A stretch of 64,000 bases of DNA from Candidatus Methylospira mobilis (GCF_009498235.1 NZ_CP044205.1:23716-87715); one strand, 5' to 3'. Numbered from the stretch's first letter, positions 43,620 to 53,916 are shown. Notes: generated from the sequence alone by a model not told the origin. Made by a program: numbers and translations.

Positions 43620-44105
43620 ATGAAACGACTATCTCTGATACTTGCCTTTTTTGCCTGGGCGATGCTTATGTCCGTACCCTGCTTTGCACTGACGCACGAC
43701 GAATTGATTGCTCAGCACGCTCAATTGGAAGCGGAGCACCAGTCCATGGAGCAGGAACATGCCATGCTGGAGGAGGAGCACCGTAAAATGGCCGGGGAAC
43801 ACAAACAGATCAGTAGCGGAAAACCCGACAAGAAACATCAGCAGATTGAAGCGCAACACCGGAAAATGGTCAATGCGCATGCAGTCATGGTCAAACGCCA
43901 TGAGCAACTGGTCAAAAAACATGCTGCAATGGAGGTTGCGCACAAGGCCGGGAAATTGTCACAGGCCGAAATGGAGCGACAGCATCGACTAATGTTGAAG
44001 GAAGATGAAACACTCAAGGCCGAGCACGAAAAAATGCAGGCTGATCATGAAAGGATGAAAGCCGATCATGAACAAATGCTGAGAGATCATGGAAGAATAA
44101 ATTAA
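43620..44105 (+). CDS. Secreted histidine-heptad coiled-coil protein
   Basis: 161 residues, GAGGAG Shine-Dalgarno, signal peptide ending VPCFA (cleavage near 23). The mature part is one long helix in which His recurs every seven residues: 26, 33, 40, 47, 54, 61; 73, 80, 87, 94, 101, 108; 122, (129 is Asp), 136, 143, 150, 157. Leu, Met or Ile falls three residues after nearly every His. Thus His and Leu/Met occupy the a and d core positions of a coiled coil. Glu-rich flanks. No named family recognised. Periplasmic metal binding is the obvious inference, and the zinc-regulon genes lie just upstream, beyond a MITE. Confidence 0.85.
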   Translation: MKRLSLILAFFAWAMLMSVPCFALTHDELIAQHAQLEAEHQSMEQEHAMLEEEHRKMAGEHKQISSGKPDKKHQQIEAQHRKMVNAHAVMVKRHEQLVKKHAAMEVAHKAGKLSQAEMERQHRLMLKEDETLKAEHEKMQADHERMKADHEQMLRDHGRIN

Positions 44106-44384
44106 GCGTTTCCATTGATGGTTCGCCAAGGCTCTTATGAGCGTAGCAGAAGGATTCGCCACTTGCGGAAACAACAGCTTGCCGTTCGTCCTGAGCCTGT
44201 CGAATGACTCATTGAGGGCTTCCCAATGCTACATTGCGACTTTTCAGTTCCCGTATCGAATTAAAAAACGCGTCGTTCCTGCGTGGAGAGATACCGTGCA
44301 AAAGTAAAAAGGGAGGACGAAAAGTCCTGTCCGACCTCCATCAGACGCCTGGGATGGATTCAGAGTAACTTGCCTGCCGACCGA
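44106..44384. other. Intergenic region with a REP-like unit
   Basis: No credible gene. A REP-like unit lies at 44182-44207 (CCGTTCGTCCTGAGCCTGTC then GAA), with imperfect inverted copies around it (GGTTCGCC...GGATTCGCC). Confidence 0.5.
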
Positions 44385-44424
44385 CCGGATGCCGTCATAC
44401 CCTGACGGCATCCGGTAATTTTCT
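44385..44424 (+). terminator. Perfect 13-bp hairpin, terminator-like
   Basis: CCGGATGCCGTCA pairs exactly with TGACGGCATCCGG around a five-base loop, then TAATTTTCTG. It sits 280 bases beyond the coiled-coil gene and 170 before fabI, with no gene immediately upstream, so it might end an unannotated small RNA or read-through transcripts. Confidence 0.55.
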
Positions 44425-44586
44425 GTTAAACGCTTGCGTTCAGTCTACAGAACCTAATACTGGACAGTTCGAAGGTGCTCGGAGATACTTTAACAGTCAA
44501 AAATCGAGAACGACTTAAGCCGCCGGGCGGGACGGGGAGCCGTCGCGATTTGAAATCACCGAAAATAACAGGATGAGGATAGCAAT

Positions 44587-45375
44587 ATGGGTTTTTTGCA
44601 AGGCAAACGAGTTTTGATTGTAGGCGTGGCCAGCAACCGCTCCATCGCATACGGTATTGCGGCGGCGATGCATCGCGAGGGAGCCGAGCTTGCATTTACC
44701 TATCAGGGTGACAAGCTGAAAGAGCGCGTCGAAAAGCTCGCCGCCGAATGCTGCGGTACCGCGCAGCGCGTATTGCCTTGCGATGTCGCCAGCGATGAGC
44801 AGATCGAAACGGTTTTCACCGAATTGGGCAAAGAGTGGGATGGTCTGGACAGCATCGTGCATTCGGTCGCCTACGCGCCGCGCGAGGCGCTGGACGGCTC
44901 TTATGTCGATTCGGTGACGCGCGAAAATTTTGCGATTGCGCATGATATCAGCTCCTACAGTTTTACCGCTCTGGCCAAGGCCGGCCGCAACATGATGGCC
45001 GGGCGCAACGGATCGCTGCTGACGCTGAGCTACCTGGGCGCGGAACGCGTTATACCCAACTACAACGTGATGGGGGTCGCCAAGGCCAGTCTCGAGGCGA
45101 ATGTGCGCTACATGGCCGTTTCTCTCGGGCCTGAAGGTACGCGTGTGAATGCGGTTTCGGCGGGGCCGATACGCACGCTGGCGGCGTCGGGCATCAACAA
45201 CTTTCGCGATATGCTGAGCAAGGCCGAGCATGCCGCGCCGTTGCGCAAAAACGTCAGCATTGACGAAGTCGGCAATGCCGCGGCTTTCCTGTGTTCGGAT
45301 CTGGCGTCCGGCATAACCGGCGAAATCGTGTACGTCGACGCCGGCTACAATATCGTCGGATTGGCGAGCGTATAA
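44587..45375 (+). CDS. fabI: Enoyl-[acyl-carrier-protein] reductase (NADH)
   Basis: 262 residues, standard FabI length. N-terminal [20 protein letters not shown] (the FabI variant of the Rossmann motif), [12 protein letters not shown], and active site Tyr-x6-Lys in [25 protein letters not shown] follows in the substrate-binding loop. Last reduction step of fatty-acid elongation. Shine-Dalgarno AGGATGAGGA. Unrelated in function to the RuMP genes that follow by about 95 bases. Confidence 0.96.
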   Translation: MGFLQGKRVLIVGVASNRSIAYGIAAAMHREGAELAFTYQGDKLKERVEKLAAECCGTAQRVLPCDVASDEQIETVFTELGKEWDGLDSIVHSVAYAPREALDGSYVDSVTRENFAIAHDISSYSFTALAKAGRNMMAGRNGSLLTLSYLGAERVIPNYNVMGVAKASLEANVRYMAVSLGPEGTRVNAVSAGPIRTLAASGINNFRDMLSKAEHAAPLRKNVSIDEVGNAAAFLCSDLASGITGEIVYVDAGYNIVGLASV

Positions 45376-45469
45376 CTGAATTTCGTGACAATGTCGCGGT
45401 TACTGCATAAAATCATTGTTTTGTTGTTTCGTTGACCCTGCTAGACCAGAAAAATCATAGGAGAAAAAA

Positions 45470-47476
45470 ATGCCGACCCGTCGAGAATTAGCGAATGCCA
45501 TACGTGCCCTGAGCATGGATGCCGTCCAGAAAGCAAACTCAGGCCATCCTGGGGCGCCGATGGGCATGGCGGATATTGCGGAAGTGTTGTGGAACGACTA
45601 CCTGCGTCACAACCCAAGCAACCCCAAATGGCCGGATCGAGACCGCTTTATCCTGTCCAACGGACATGGCTCCATGCTGTTGTATTCCTTGCTCCATCTG
45701 ACCGGATATCAGCTGCCGATCGAAGAAATCGCCAACTTCCGCCAGCTGCACTCGAAGACGCCGGGACACCCCGAGTACGGTTATGCGCCGGGCGTGGAAA
45801 CCACCACCGGTCCGCTGGGACAAGGCATCACCAACGCCGTCGGTTTCGCACTGGCGGAGCGCACCCTGGCAGGGCAGTTCAACCGTCCCGGTCACGCCAT
45901 CGTCGATCATCACACCTATGTATTTCTGGGTGACGGCTGTTTGATGGAGGGTATCTCCCATGAAGCTTGCTCGCTTGCCGGTTCGATGAAGCTGGGCAAG
46001 CTCATCGCCTTCTATGACGACAACAACATCTCCATTGATGGTGAAGTGCGCGGACACGGCAATACTCCCGGCTGGTTCATGGACGACACTCCCAAGCGCT
46101 TCGAAGCTTACGGTTGGCATGTGGTGCGTAATGTCGATGGCCACGATAGCGCGGCAGTAGCGAAAGCCATCGAAGAGGCGCGCGCCAGCGACAAGCCCAG
46201 CCTGATTTGCTGCAAAACCATTATCGGCTGGGGTTCGCCGAACAAACAGGGTAAGGAAGAATGTCACGGAGCGGCGCTGGGCGCGGATGAAGTCGCGCTG
46301 GTCCGCAAGACCATAGGCTGGAATTACCCGGCGTTTGAGATTCCGAAAGATATCTATGAAGGCTGGGACGCCAAGGAAATCGGCGCTAAAAACGAGGCCG
46401 AATGGAATGACCGCTTTGAAAACTATCGCAGCGAACACCCTGAGCTGGCCGCAGAATTCGAGCGCCGCATTTCAGGCGATCTTCCGGCTGATTGGGCGCA
46501 AAAGTCGGCTGAATACATCGCCGCGGTTAATGCCAAGGGCGAAACCATTGCCAGCCGCAAAGCTTCGCAGAACGCACTGAACGGTTTCGGCCCGCTGCTG
46601 CCGGAACTGCTGGGCGGCTCAGCCGATCTGGCCGGTTCCAATCTGACGATCTGGTCGGGCTGCAAGGACGTCAACGCGGAAGGCCATAACGGTAATTACG
46701 TTTACTACGGTGTGCGTGAATTCGGCATGTCCGCCATCATGAACGGCGCGGCGCTGCACGGCGGCTTCAAGCCTTACGGCGCTACTTTCCTGATGTTCTC
46801 CGAATATGCGCGTAATGCGCTGCGCATGGCGGCGCTGATGAAAGTACCGAGCATTTTCGTTTACACTCATGACTCCATCGGTCTGGGTGAAGACGGCCCT
46901 ACCCACCAGCCGGTGGAACAAACCGCCACGCTGCGCTTGATTCCGAATATGCAGGTATGGCGTCCGGGCGACGCAGTCGAATCCGCGGTTGCCTGGCAGG
47001 CGGCGATCGAGCGCAAGGATGGTCCGTCCGTACTGATTTTCTCACGTCAAAACCTGGCGCATAATGCGCGTAGCGATGCGCAGATTGCGAACATCAGACG
47101 TGGCGGTTACATCCTGAAGGATAGCGACGGCGCGCCTGAAGTTATCCTGATCGCGACAGGTTCGGAAGTCGAGCTGGCGGTTAAGTCGGCGGAAGCGCTC
47201 ACTGCAAAGGGGCGCAAAGTCCGTGTAGTTTCGATTCCTTCGACCAACGTGTTCGATGCGCAGGATCAGGCTTATCGCGACAGCGTATTGCCGCCCGGCG
47301 TCAGCAAGCGCGTAGTCATTGAAGCGGGCGTTACCGACGGCTGGTGGAAATACGCCGGCACCGCCGGTCGCATCGTCGGTCTGGACCGTTTCGGCGAGTC
47401 CGCGCCCGCGCCGCTGCTGTTCAAGGAATTCGGCTTTACCGTCGAAAACGTCGTTGCCCAAGTGGAAGCGCTGTAA
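45470..47476 (+). CDS. tkt: Transketolase
   Basis: 668 residues. Thiamine-pyrophosphate site [13 protein letters not shown]...[10 protein letters not shown]-terminal [21 protein letters not shown]; central [19 protein letters not shown]-terminal transketolase fold. AGGAG Shine-Dalgarno. Moves two-carbon units between sugar phosphates, here regenerating ribulose 5-phosphate for formaldehyde fixation. First gene of the tkt-fba-cbbY-prk-rpiA-tal-hxlAB run. Confidence 0.96.
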   Translation: MPTRRELANAIRALSMDAVQKANSGHPGAPMGMADIAEVLWNDYLRHNPSNPKWPDRDRFILSNGHGSMLLYSLLHLTGYQLPIEEIANFRQLHSKTPGHPEYGYAPGVETTTGPLGQGITNAVGFALAERTLAGQFNRPGHAIVDHHTYVFLGDGCLMEGISHEACSLAGSMKLGKLIAFYDDNNISIDGEVRGHGNTPGWFMDDTPKRFEAYGWHVVRNVDGHDSAAVAKAIEEARASDKPSLICCKTIIGWGSPNKQGKEECHGAALGADEVALVRKTIGWNYPAFEIPKDIYEGWDAKEIGAKNEAEWNDRFENYRSEHPELAAEFERRISGDLPADWAQKSAEYIAAVNAKGETIASRKASQNALNGFGPLLPELLGGSADLAGSNLTIWSGCKDVNAEGHNGNYVYYGVREFGMSAIMNGAALHGGFKPYGATFLMFSEYARNALRMAALMKVPSIFVYTHDSIGLGEDGPTHQPVEQTATLRLIPNMQVWRPGDAVESAVAWQAAIERKDGPSVLIFSRQNLAHNARSDAQIANIRRGGYILKDSDGAPEVILIATGSEVELAVKSAEALTAKGRKVRVVSIPSTNVFDAQDQAYRDSVLPPGVSKRVVIEAGVTDGWWKYAGTAGRIVGLDRFGESAPAPLLFKEFGFTVENVVAQVEAL

Positions 47477-47556
47477 GCGGGAAAAAAGTCGGGATAGCCG
47501 GGTTGCCCGCATGCGAGAGCCCGGCAGCCTGACCGAAACATTATACAAAACAGGTA

Positions 47557-47598
47557 TACGGCATGCTCCGGCATGCCGTACCCCTACCCGAAAGGGTA
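47557..47598 (+). other. Two consecutive hairpins between tkt and fba
   Basis: TACGGCATGC-TCCG-GCATGCCGTA (10-bp stem) followed by TACCC-GAAA-GGGTA (GNRA-type loop). Neither has a proper T-run, so an RNA-stability or attenuation role is more likely than termination. Confidence 0.5.
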
Positions 47599-47624
47599 CA
47601 GAATTCTTTTATGGCAGGTGAGTC

Positions 47625-48689
47625 ATGGCTTTGATAACACTGCGTCAACTACTCGATCATGCGGCAGAGCATGGCTACGGCGTGCCGGCGTTTAATGTCA
47701 GTAATATGGAGCAGATCAGAGCCATCATGGAGGCTGCCGCCATGGTCGATTCGCCGGTGATACTGCAAGGCTCCGCCGGCGCGCGCGCCTATGCGGGCGA
47801 GGCTTTTCTGCGTCATCTGGTATTGGCGGCACTGGAAAGTTATCCGCATATACCGGTTTGCATGCATCAGGACCATGGCGCGTCGCCGGCGGTGTGCGCG
47901 CGCGCGATTCAGTCCGGCTTCAGTTCTGTGATGATGGACGGCTCGTTGCTGGAAGATATGAAAACGCCTGCCGGCTACGATTACAATGTCGAAACAACCC
48001 GCAAAGTGGTGGAAATCGCACATGCCTGCGGCGTGTCCGTAGAGGGGGAGCTGGGATGTCTGGGGTCGCTGGAGACCGGCAGAATGGGCGAAGAGGACGG
48101 TCATGGCGCAGAAGGAACGCTCGAACATTCCCAGTTGCTGACAGATCCGGAACAAGCGGCCGATTTTGTCAATAAAACCGGTGTAGACGCGCTGGCCATC
48201 GCTATCGGCACCAGCCATGGCGCGTACAAATTCATGCAGAAACCGACAGGGCAGGTTTTACGCATTGATCGCGTCAAGGAAATACACCAACGGTTGCCGA
48301 ACGTGCATCTGGTCATGCATGGCTCGTCTTCGGTACCGCAGGATTGGCTGGAAATCATCAACCGCTACGGCGGTGAAATACCGCAGACCTATGGCGTGCC
48401 CACGTTGGAAATTGTGGAAGGCATCCGTAATGGTGTACGCAAGGTGAACATCGATACCGATTTGCGTCTGGCCGCTACCGGCGCAACTCGCAAACATTTG
48501 GCGGAAAACCTTTCAAACTTCGATCCGCGCAAGTTTTATAAAGAGGCGCAGATAGCGATGACTTCGCTGTGCCGTGAACGCTACGAAGCTTTCGGCGCAG
48601 CCGGGCAGGCTGCGCGCATACATCCGATTGGTTTCGAAGCGATGTCCAGGCGTTATGCTTCCGGCGATCTGAAGCCGGTTGTGCAGTAA
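47625..48689 (+). CDS. fba: Class II fructose-bisphosphate aldolase (Calvin-cycle subtype)
   Basis: 354 residues. Zinc and catalytic motifs: [11 protein letters not shown] (Asp and His), [28 protein letters not shown], and NIDTDLRLA. The sequence is of the CbbA subtype. Cleaves fructose 1,6-bisphosphate, and in this subtype often sedoheptulose 1,7-bisphosphate, to triose phosphates. Three bases separate it from cbbY. Required in the bisphosphate branch of the RuMP cycle. Confidence 0.95.
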   Translation: MALITLRQLLDHAAEHGYGVPAFNVSNMEQIRAIMEAAAMVDSPVILQGSAGARAYAGEAFLRHLVLAALESYPHIPVCMHQDHGASPAVCARAIQSGFSSVMMDGSLLEDMKTPAGYDYNVETTRKVVEIAHACGVSVEGELGCLGSLETGRMGEEDGHGAEGTLEHSQLLTDPEQAADFVNKTGVDALAIAIGTSHGAYKFMQKPTGQVLRIDRVKEIHQRLPNVHLVMHGSSSVPQDWLEIINRYGGEIPQTYGVPTLEIVEGIRNGVRKVNIDTDLRLAATGATRKHLAENLSNFDPRKFYKEAQIAMTSLCRERYEAFGAAGQAARIHPIGFEAMSRRYASGDLKPVVQ

Positions 48690-48692
48690 ATC

Positions 48693-49463
48693 ATGAGGCT
48701 GCAGGCGCTGATTTTCGATGTAGACGGCACCCTGGCCGATACCGAACGGTACGGGCACCGTGTAGCCTTCAACCGCGCGTTTGCCGATGCAGGTCTGAAT
48801 TGGCTCTGGGATGAAAAGTTGTACGGCGAACTGTTGTCGGTTACCGGCGGCAAGGAGCGCATGCGCCACTTTATCGAGCAATATCATCCCGCGCTGCCGG
48901 ATGGCGCAGCCGGCGATATCGAAGGATTTGTCGCGGGCTTGCAAGCGTCGAAAACCCGGCATTTCATAACGCTGGTGCGGCGCGGTGAAATAGCGCCGAG
49001 ACCGGGAGTGCTGCGATTGTTGCGCGAAGCGCATAGCTGCGGTCTGCGTTTGGCGATTGCGACGACATCGACCTATGAAAATGTCGAAGCGCTGCTCCTG
49101 TCGTTCGGCACGGACGTGCTCGGATGGTTCGAAGTAATCGGTGCTGGGGATATGGTTCCGGTAAAAAAGCCGGCTCCTGATATTTATCTGTACGTGCTGG
49201 AAAAACTTGGTCTGGATGCAGCGGAATGTCTGGCGATAGAGGATTCGGATAACGGATTCCGCGCCGCGCGCCGCGCCGCCATTCCTGTTGCCGTTACGCT
49301 GAACGATTATACTGCGCATCAGCGTTTTGACGGCGCGCTCGCCGTGGTCGATCACCTCGGAGAACCCGGGTTACCGTTAGCCTGTCTGGCTGGGCGGCTG
49401 GAGCCGGATTGCCGCTTGCTGGACGTCGTTGCGTTAAAGCGTTTGCACGCGACCGAGCCATAG
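48693..49463 (+). CDS. cbbY: CbbY-type HAD phosphatase
   Basis: 256 residues. HAD motifs: LIFDVDGTLADTE (nucleophile and acid/base Asp), the ATTSTYENVEALL motif II region, KKPAPDIYLYVLEKL (motif III Lys) and IEDSDNGFRAA (motif IV). CbbY of Calvin-cycle bacteria and plants dephosphorylates xylulose 1,5-bisphosphate, an inhibitor of RuBisCO. Encoded directly after fba and before prk, as in cbb operons, although no RuBisCO gene is in the window. Confidence 0.88.
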   Translation: MRLQALIFDVDGTLADTERYGHRVAFNRAFADAGLNWLWDEKLYGELLSVTGGKERMRHFIEQYHPALPDGAAGDIEGFVAGLQASKTRHFITLVRRGEIAPRPGVLRLLREAHSCGLRLAIATTSTYENVEALLLSFGTDVLGWFEVIGAGDMVPVKKPAPDIYLYVLEKLGLDAAECLAIEDSDNGFRAARRAAIPVAVTLNDYTAHQRFDGALAVVDHLGEPGLPLACLAGRLEPDCRLLDVVALKRLHATEP

Positions 49464-49557
49464 ACGGGTTGCCGATTCCGTTCAGCGCCGCAGTTGATTG
49501 GTTAATAATAATGAAAAAAACTTCTGTGCAGGAGTGCACGGACACTGAGGAGTCCAG

Positions 49558-50454
49558 ATGTCGAAAAAGTATCCTGTCGTTGCTGTTACCGGTTCATCCG
49601 GTGCGGGTACTACTACAGTAAAAAAAGCATTCGAACACTTGTTTTTCCGGCTCGAGTTGCAGGCGCTGGTGATCGAAGGCGACAGCTATCATCGCTTTGA
49701 CCGCAAGGAAATGGCGCGGCGCGTTGATGAGGCTCAAAAAGGAGGGCAGCATTTCAGCCATTTTTCCCTGGAAGCCAACATTCTTGACGAATTGCAGAAT
49801 ACTTTCCGTCAGTATGGCGAAACCGGCGCCGCGCGGCGCCGTTATTATGTCCATAGCGCTGAAGAGGGCGAAGAACTGGGCGGGTATGAAGCCGGGACTT
49901 TTACGCCCTGGGAAGACGCGCCTGCCGACACTGACCTGTTGTTCTACGAGGGTTTGCATGGCGGCGTAAAGTCCGGCGATCTGGATATTCCGAAATACAC
50001 CGATTTGCTGGTCGGCGTAGTGCCGATCGTTAATCTGGAATGGATACAGAAAATACACCGCGATACCGCTCAGCGCGGATATAAGCCGCAGGATGTAACC
50101 GATACCATCCTGCGCCGCATGGATGACTACGTGAAGGTCATTACGCCGCAGTTTTCCCAGACGGATATCAATTTTCAACGCGTGCCGTTGGTGGATACGT
50201 CGAATCCGTTCATCGCGCGCGATATCCCTTCTCAGGATGAAAGTCTGGTAATCGTCCGCTTCAAGGAGCCGAACAAATTCAAGGTGGATTTCCCGTACTT
50301 GCTTGCGATGCTGCACGACTCGTTTATGTCGCGACATAACTCGATAGTTATTCCGGGCGGCAAGATGGGGCTGGCTATGGAAATCATCTTTCGGCCCATT
50401 ATAGAGCGCTTGATGGCGGGGCGAGACAAGGCACGCTGTGATTCGGCGTATTAA
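49558..50454 (+). CDS. prk: Phosphoribulokinase
   Basis: 298 residues, class I (proteobacterial) length. P-loop GSSGAGTTTVKKAF, GDSYHRFDRKEM, HFSHFSLEANIL, LLFYEGLHGG (Walker B), and RRMDDYVKVITPQF are all diagnostic. Phosphorylates ribulose 5-phosphate to ribulose 1,5-bisphosphate. ATP-dependent. It competes with hexulose-phosphate synthase for ribulose 5-phosphate, so its presence inside an RuMP operon is notable. AGGAG-like Shine-Dalgarno (GAGGAGTCCAG). Confidence 0.95.
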   Translation: MSKKYPVVAVTGSSGAGTTTVKKAFEHLFFRLELQALVIEGDSYHRFDRKEMARRVDEAQKGGQHFSHFSLEANILDELQNTFRQYGETGAARRRYYVHSAEEGEELGGYEAGTFTPWEDAPADTDLLFYEGLHGGVKSGDLDIPKYTDLLVGVVPIVNLEWIQKIHRDTAQRGYKPQDVTDTILRRMDDYVKVITPQFSQTDINFQRVPLVDTSNPFIARDIPSQDESLVIVRFKEPNKFKVDFPYLLAMLHDSFMSRHNSIVIPGGKMGLAMEIIFRPIIERLMAGRDKARCDSAY

Positions 50455-50530
50455 GCAGCCAGAGAAGCCATATCCTTAGGCCGGGGACGAAAATCGGGAC
50501 CGGATCGGCAACATTATAATCGGAGGAAAA

Positions 50531-51187
50531 ATGACACAAGATGAATTGAAGAAAAAGGCTGCCGAAGCGGCCCTCGAATATCTTAAAGACGTTACCATTC
50601 TGGGAGTGGGAACGGGATCTACGGTCAACTGTTTTATCGATCTGCTTGCCGGTCACAAGGGGGATATCGAAGCGGCGGTTTCAAGTTCGGAAGCGACTGC
50701 CGCGCGTTTGAAAGCAATCGGCATACCGTCGATAGACCTGAACTCCGCGGGCGATCTGGATTTATACGTGGACGGCGCGGATGAAATCAACGAGCATCTG
50801 CAGATGATCAAAGGCGGCGGCGGCGCGCTGACCCGCGAAAAAATCATTGCTGCCGCCAGCCGTAAATTTGTATGCATCGTGGATGAAAGCAAATTTGTGC
50901 CGGTGCTGGGCAATTTCCCGTTGCCGATAGAGGTGATACCGATGGCGCGCAGCTATGTCGCGCGCGAAATGGTCAAGCTGGGCGGCCAGCCGCAATGGCG
51001 CGAGGGTTTCATAAGCGATAACGGCAACCCCATACTGGATGTATATAATCTGGAAATTACCAATCCACCGGAACTGGAACGGCGGATCAACGACATCGTC
51101 GGCGTTGTTACGGTCGGGATTTTTGCGATGCGTCCGGCCGATATCGCGATACTGGCCTCAGCTGATGGCATCAAAACCCTGAAATAA
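50531..51187 (+). CDS. rpiA: Ribose-5-phosphate isomerase A
   Basis: 218 residues, standard RpiA length. [17 protein letters not shown] phosphate loop, [11 protein letters not shown] catalytic Asp pair, [13 protein letters not shown], and [11 protein letters not shown]. Interconverts ribose and ribulose 5-phosphate, feeding both Prk and hexulose-phosphate synthase. Strong CGGAGGAAAA Shine-Dalgarno, 76 bases after prk. Confidence 0.96.
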   Translation: MTQDELKKKAAEAALEYLKDVTILGVGTGSTVNCFIDLLAGHKGDIEAAVSSSEATAARLKAIGIPSIDLNSAGDLDLYVDGADEINEHLQMIKGGGGALTREKIIAAASRKFVCIVDESKFVPVLGNFPLPIEVIPMARSYVAREMVKLGGQPQWREGFISDNGNPILDVYNLEITNPPELERRINDIVGVVTVGIFAMRPADIAILASADGIKTLK

Positions 51188-51368
51188 TGCCCGCGATTGC
51201 CCGAATTCGCACGAGTCCCGATCGCCTTGCGGGGCAGGCGCCCCGCTACCGGGCCTGATTGTATGGCACGTCCGGAGTTGTTATCATGCGCAACGTTTGC
51301 CATTGCGAATCAGGCGGCGGATGCCGTGCCTGCGAAAGGCCAATACCTATAAAACCAAGGAGTTCACC

Positions 51369-52358
51369 ATGTCCAAAAATTTACTCGAGCAGCTTCGTGA
51401 AGTGACGGTGGTTGTCGCTGACACGGGCGATATTCAGGCCATCGAAAAGTTTACACCGCGCGACGCGACGACCAATCCGTCGCTGATTACCGCTGCCGCT
51501 CAGATGCCGCAATATCAGGGTATTGTCGACGACACGCTGAAAGGCGCGCGCGCAACCTTGGGAAATGACGCGTCGGCTTCTCAGGTAGCCTCATTGGCTT
51601 TTGACCGTCTGGCCGTTTCTTTCGGTCTGAAAATCCTCGAGATTATTCCGGGCCGGGTTTCGACCGAAGTTGACGCGCGTCTGTCCTTCGACATCGACGC
51701 GACCATAGCCAAGGGACGCGACCTGATTGCACAATACGAAGCTGCCGGCGTATCCAAAGAGCGCATTTTGATCAAGGTTGCCGCAACCTGGGAAGGCATA
51801 CGGGCCGCCGCCGTGCTGGAAAAGGAAGGCATACATTGCAACCTGACCCTGCTGTTCGGCATTCATCAGGCCATCGCCTGCGCTGAAAACGGCATTACGC
51901 TGATTTCTCCGTTTGTCGGCCGAATTCTTGACTGGTACAAGAAAGACACCGGCCGCGATTCGTATGAGCCGGCGGAAGATCCGGGCGTGCTGTCGGTTAC
52001 CAATATTTACAATTATTACAAGAAGTTCGGTTACAAAACCGAAGTGATGGGCGCCAGCTTCCGCAATATCGGCGAAATAACCGAACTGGCCGGCTGCGAC
52101 CTGTTGACCATCGCGCCTTCCCTGCTTGCTGAACTGCAGGCTACGGAAGCCGACTTGCCGCGCAAACTGGATCCCGCCAAAGCCGCCGGGATCACCGATA
52201 TCGCCAAAATCAGCGTGGACAAGGAGACGTTCGATCGTATGCACGCCGAAGATCGCATGGCGAATGAGAAGCTTGCAGAAGGCATAGACGGGTTTACCAA
52301 GGCGCTGGAAAAATTGGAAGTCCTGCTGACAGAGCGTCTGGCAAGCCTGGAAGGCTGA
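51369..52358 (+). CDS. tal: Transaldolase
   Basis: 329 residues from ATG 51369 (AAGGAG upstream); the extra 24 codons before it are not conserved. TalB-type landmarks: [13 protein letters not shown], the Schiff-base Lys in [47 protein letters not shown], and [11 protein letters not shown]. Transfers the dihydroxyacetone unit between sedoheptulose 7-phosphate and glyceraldehyde 3-phosphate in regeneration of ribulose 5-phosphate. A hairpin follows the stop. Confidence 0.96.
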   Translation: MSKNLLEQLREVTVVVADTGDIQAIEKFTPRDATTNPSLITAAAQMPQYQGIVDDTLKGARATLGNDASASQVASLAFDRLAVSFGLKILEIIPGRVSTEVDARLSFDIDATIAKGRDLIAQYEAAGVSKERILIKVAATWEGIRAAAVLEKEGIHCNLTLLFGIHQAIACAENGITLISPFVGRILDWYKKDTGRDSYEPAEDPGVLSVTNIYNYYKKFGYKTEVMGASFRNIGEITELAGCDLLTIAPSLLAELQATEADLPRKLDPAKAAGITDIAKISVDKETFDRMHAEDRMANEKLAEGIDGFTKALEKLEVLLTERLASLEG

Positions 52359-52377
52359 TTTCTTTGTTGTTCATAGC

Positions 52378-52411
52378 GGCGCATTCGAAGGCTGGCCCTA
52401 TCGAATGCGCC
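52378..52411 (+). terminator. 11-bp hairpin after tal
   Basis: GGCGCATTCGA pairs exactly with TCGAATGCGCC around a 12-base loop. No T-run follows, so it is either a Rho-independent terminator of poor quality or a transcript-stabilising 3' end. It separates the tal group from the hxlA promoter. Confidence 0.5.
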
Positions 52412-52436
52412 GGTAAGATCCGGAAGAGACGTAGCG

Positions 52437-52465
52437 TTGACACGCCGGTTTTTCTAAGCTACAGT
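52437..52465 (+). promoter_or_regulatory. Strong sigma-70 type promoter for hxlA-hxlB
   Basis: Perfect -35 TTGACA, 17-base spacer and -10 TACAGT. The predicted leader to the hxlA start is about 147 bases, AT-rich, and opens with an inverted repeat ACAGTTT...AAACTGT (52461-52467, 52487-52493) that overlaps the -10 element and could bind a regulator. Confidence 0.7.
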
Positions 52466-52618
52466 TTGTAAATTGTGTATTAATTAAAACTGTAAATAGT
52501 ATATTAACTAACTTGCGCAGTCTGGCTGTGCCGGTCGAGGCGCAATGTGCTGCAAGACCGCTTTTGCATAAAAGTGGATCGTTTTCTATCTCACTACCTA
52601 TAAATGAGGCAAAACAAC

Positions 52619-53278
52619 ATGGCAAGACCATTAATTCAATTGGCACTCGACTCCCTGGATAAAGAACAGACTTTGAAGCTCGCCAAGCTTGCGGCGCCTT
52701 ATGTCGATATCATTGAGCTGGGAACCCCATGCATCAAATACAACGGTCTGGAAATCGTCAAAGCCGTTAGAAGCCAGCATCGCGACAAACTGGTCTTTGC
52801 CGACCTTAAAACCATGGATGCCGGCTACTACGAAGCAGAGCCATTCTTCAAGGCCGGCGCCGATATCACTACCGTTCTGGGAACGGCGGATTTCGGCACG
52901 ATCAAAGGCGTTATCGACGTTGCCAACAAGTACGGCAAGCAAGCGCAGGTCGATCTGATCAATGTAGAAGACAAGGCTCACGTAGCCAAGGAAGCCGCCA
53001 GACTGGGCGCGCATATCATCGGCATCCATACCGGTATCGACCAGCAGTTGGCCGGCAAAACCCCGTTTGCCGACCTGCAGGCTTTGCTGTCTCTGGGCCT
53101 GAAAGTCAAGGTATCGGTTGCAGGCGGCATTAACCAGTCTACGGTTGAGCAGGTAGCGGCTACCAAACCTTCCATCATCGTAATCGGTGGTGCTATCACC
53201 GGGGCGAAGTCTCCAGCCGAAGCCGCGCGTCAGATCAGCGTGCTGGTCGAAGCGGTTGCAATCCGCGCAGGGGCTTAA
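52619..53278 (+). CDS. hxlA: 3-hexulose-6-phosphate synthase, copy 1
   Basis: 219 residues from ATG 52619 (GAGG upstream). OMP-decarboxylase-like barrel: LIQLALDSLDKEQ, ELGTPCIKYNG, FADLKTMDAGYYEAEPFFKAGADITTVLG, GAHIIGIHTGIDQQ, VSVAGGINQ, IIVIGGAITGA. Condenses formaldehyde with ribulose 5-phosphate, the first step of the RuMP cycle. One base separates its stop from the hxlB start. A second, shorter copy follows hxlB. Confidence 0.97.
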   Translation: MARPLIQLALDSLDKEQTLKLAKLAAPYVDIIELGTPCIKYNGLEIVKAVRSQHRDKLVFADLKTMDAGYYEAEPFFKAGADITTVLGTADFGTIKGVIDVANKYGKQAQVDLINVEDKAHVAKEAARLGAHIIGIHTGIDQQLAGKTPFADLQALLSLGLKVKVSVAGGINQSTVEQVAATKPSIIVIGGAITGAKSPAEAARQISVLVEAVAIRAGA

Positions 53279-53279
53279 C

Positions 53280-53813
53280 ATGCATCAGCAGCTTATCTTC
53301 GACAAGATTTCGGGGATATTGAAGGCGACCGACGATAGCTATGATAAGTCTTTGACCGCCCTGCTGGACGGCGCAAAACGTATTTTTGTTGCCGGTGCCG
53401 GGCGTTCGGGCCTTGTTGCAAGATTTTTTGCAATGAGACTGATGCATGGCGGCTATGAGGTCTTTGTCGTTGGTGAAATCGTAACTCCGAGCATACGTCA
53501 GGGTGATCTTTTGCTGGTAATTTCCGGTTCCGGTGAAACGGAAACGATGATCGCCTTTGCCAAGCGTGCGAAAGAGCTGGGCGCTGACCTTGCATTGATC
53601 TCTACCAAGAGTTCATCGACCTTGGGGGATATGTCCAAAGTGGTATTCCAGATTGGAACACCGGAACTATACGGCAAGGTAGTCGGCATGCCGATGGGCA
53701 CGACGTTCGAGTTGTCGACTCTGGTTTTCCTGGAGGCGACCATTTCGCATGTGATCCATGAGAAGGGCATCCCCGAAGAGGAAATGAGAACACGTCACGC
53801 CAACCTTGAATAA
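53280..53813 (+). CDS. hxlB: 6-phospho-3-hexuloisomerase
   Basis: 177 residues from ATG 53280. SIS-domain protein: FVAGAGRSGLVARFFAMRLMHGGYEVFVVGE and LLVISGSGETETMIAFAKRAKELGADLALIST. Converts hexulose 6-phosphate to fructose 6-phosphate. Tightly coupled to hxlA copy 1 (one-base gap), so the two consecutive enzymes are made together. Confidence 0.96.
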   Translation: MHQQLIFDKISGILKATDDSYDKSLTALLDGAKRIFVAGAGRSGLVARFFAMRLMHGGYEVFVVGEIVTPSIRQGDLLLVISGSGETETMIAFAKRAKELGADLALISTKSSSTLGDMSKVVFQIGTPELYGKVVGMPMGTTFELSTLVFLEATISHVIHEKGIPEEEMRTRHANLE

Positions 53814-53854
53814 TCCCTTATCAAGGTGTTTCATCATAAAGCATAAATAAATGA

Positions 53855-53887
53855 AAAGATGCTGTATAAAATATGTGCAGCATCTTT
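53855..53887 (+). terminator. Hairpin between hxlB and the second hxlA
   Basis: AAAGATGCTG pairs with CAGCATCTTT around a 13-base loop. With only TTTAAC after it, it may attenuate rather than fully stop transcription into the second hxlA. Confidence 0.5.
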
Positions 53888-53916
53888 AACAACTATCACA
53901 AGTGGGAGGACATATC

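Noticed and set aside
45539..46438. 299-codon open frame antisense to transketolase
   Set aside because: No conserved motifs; transketolase on the other strand is unambiguous.
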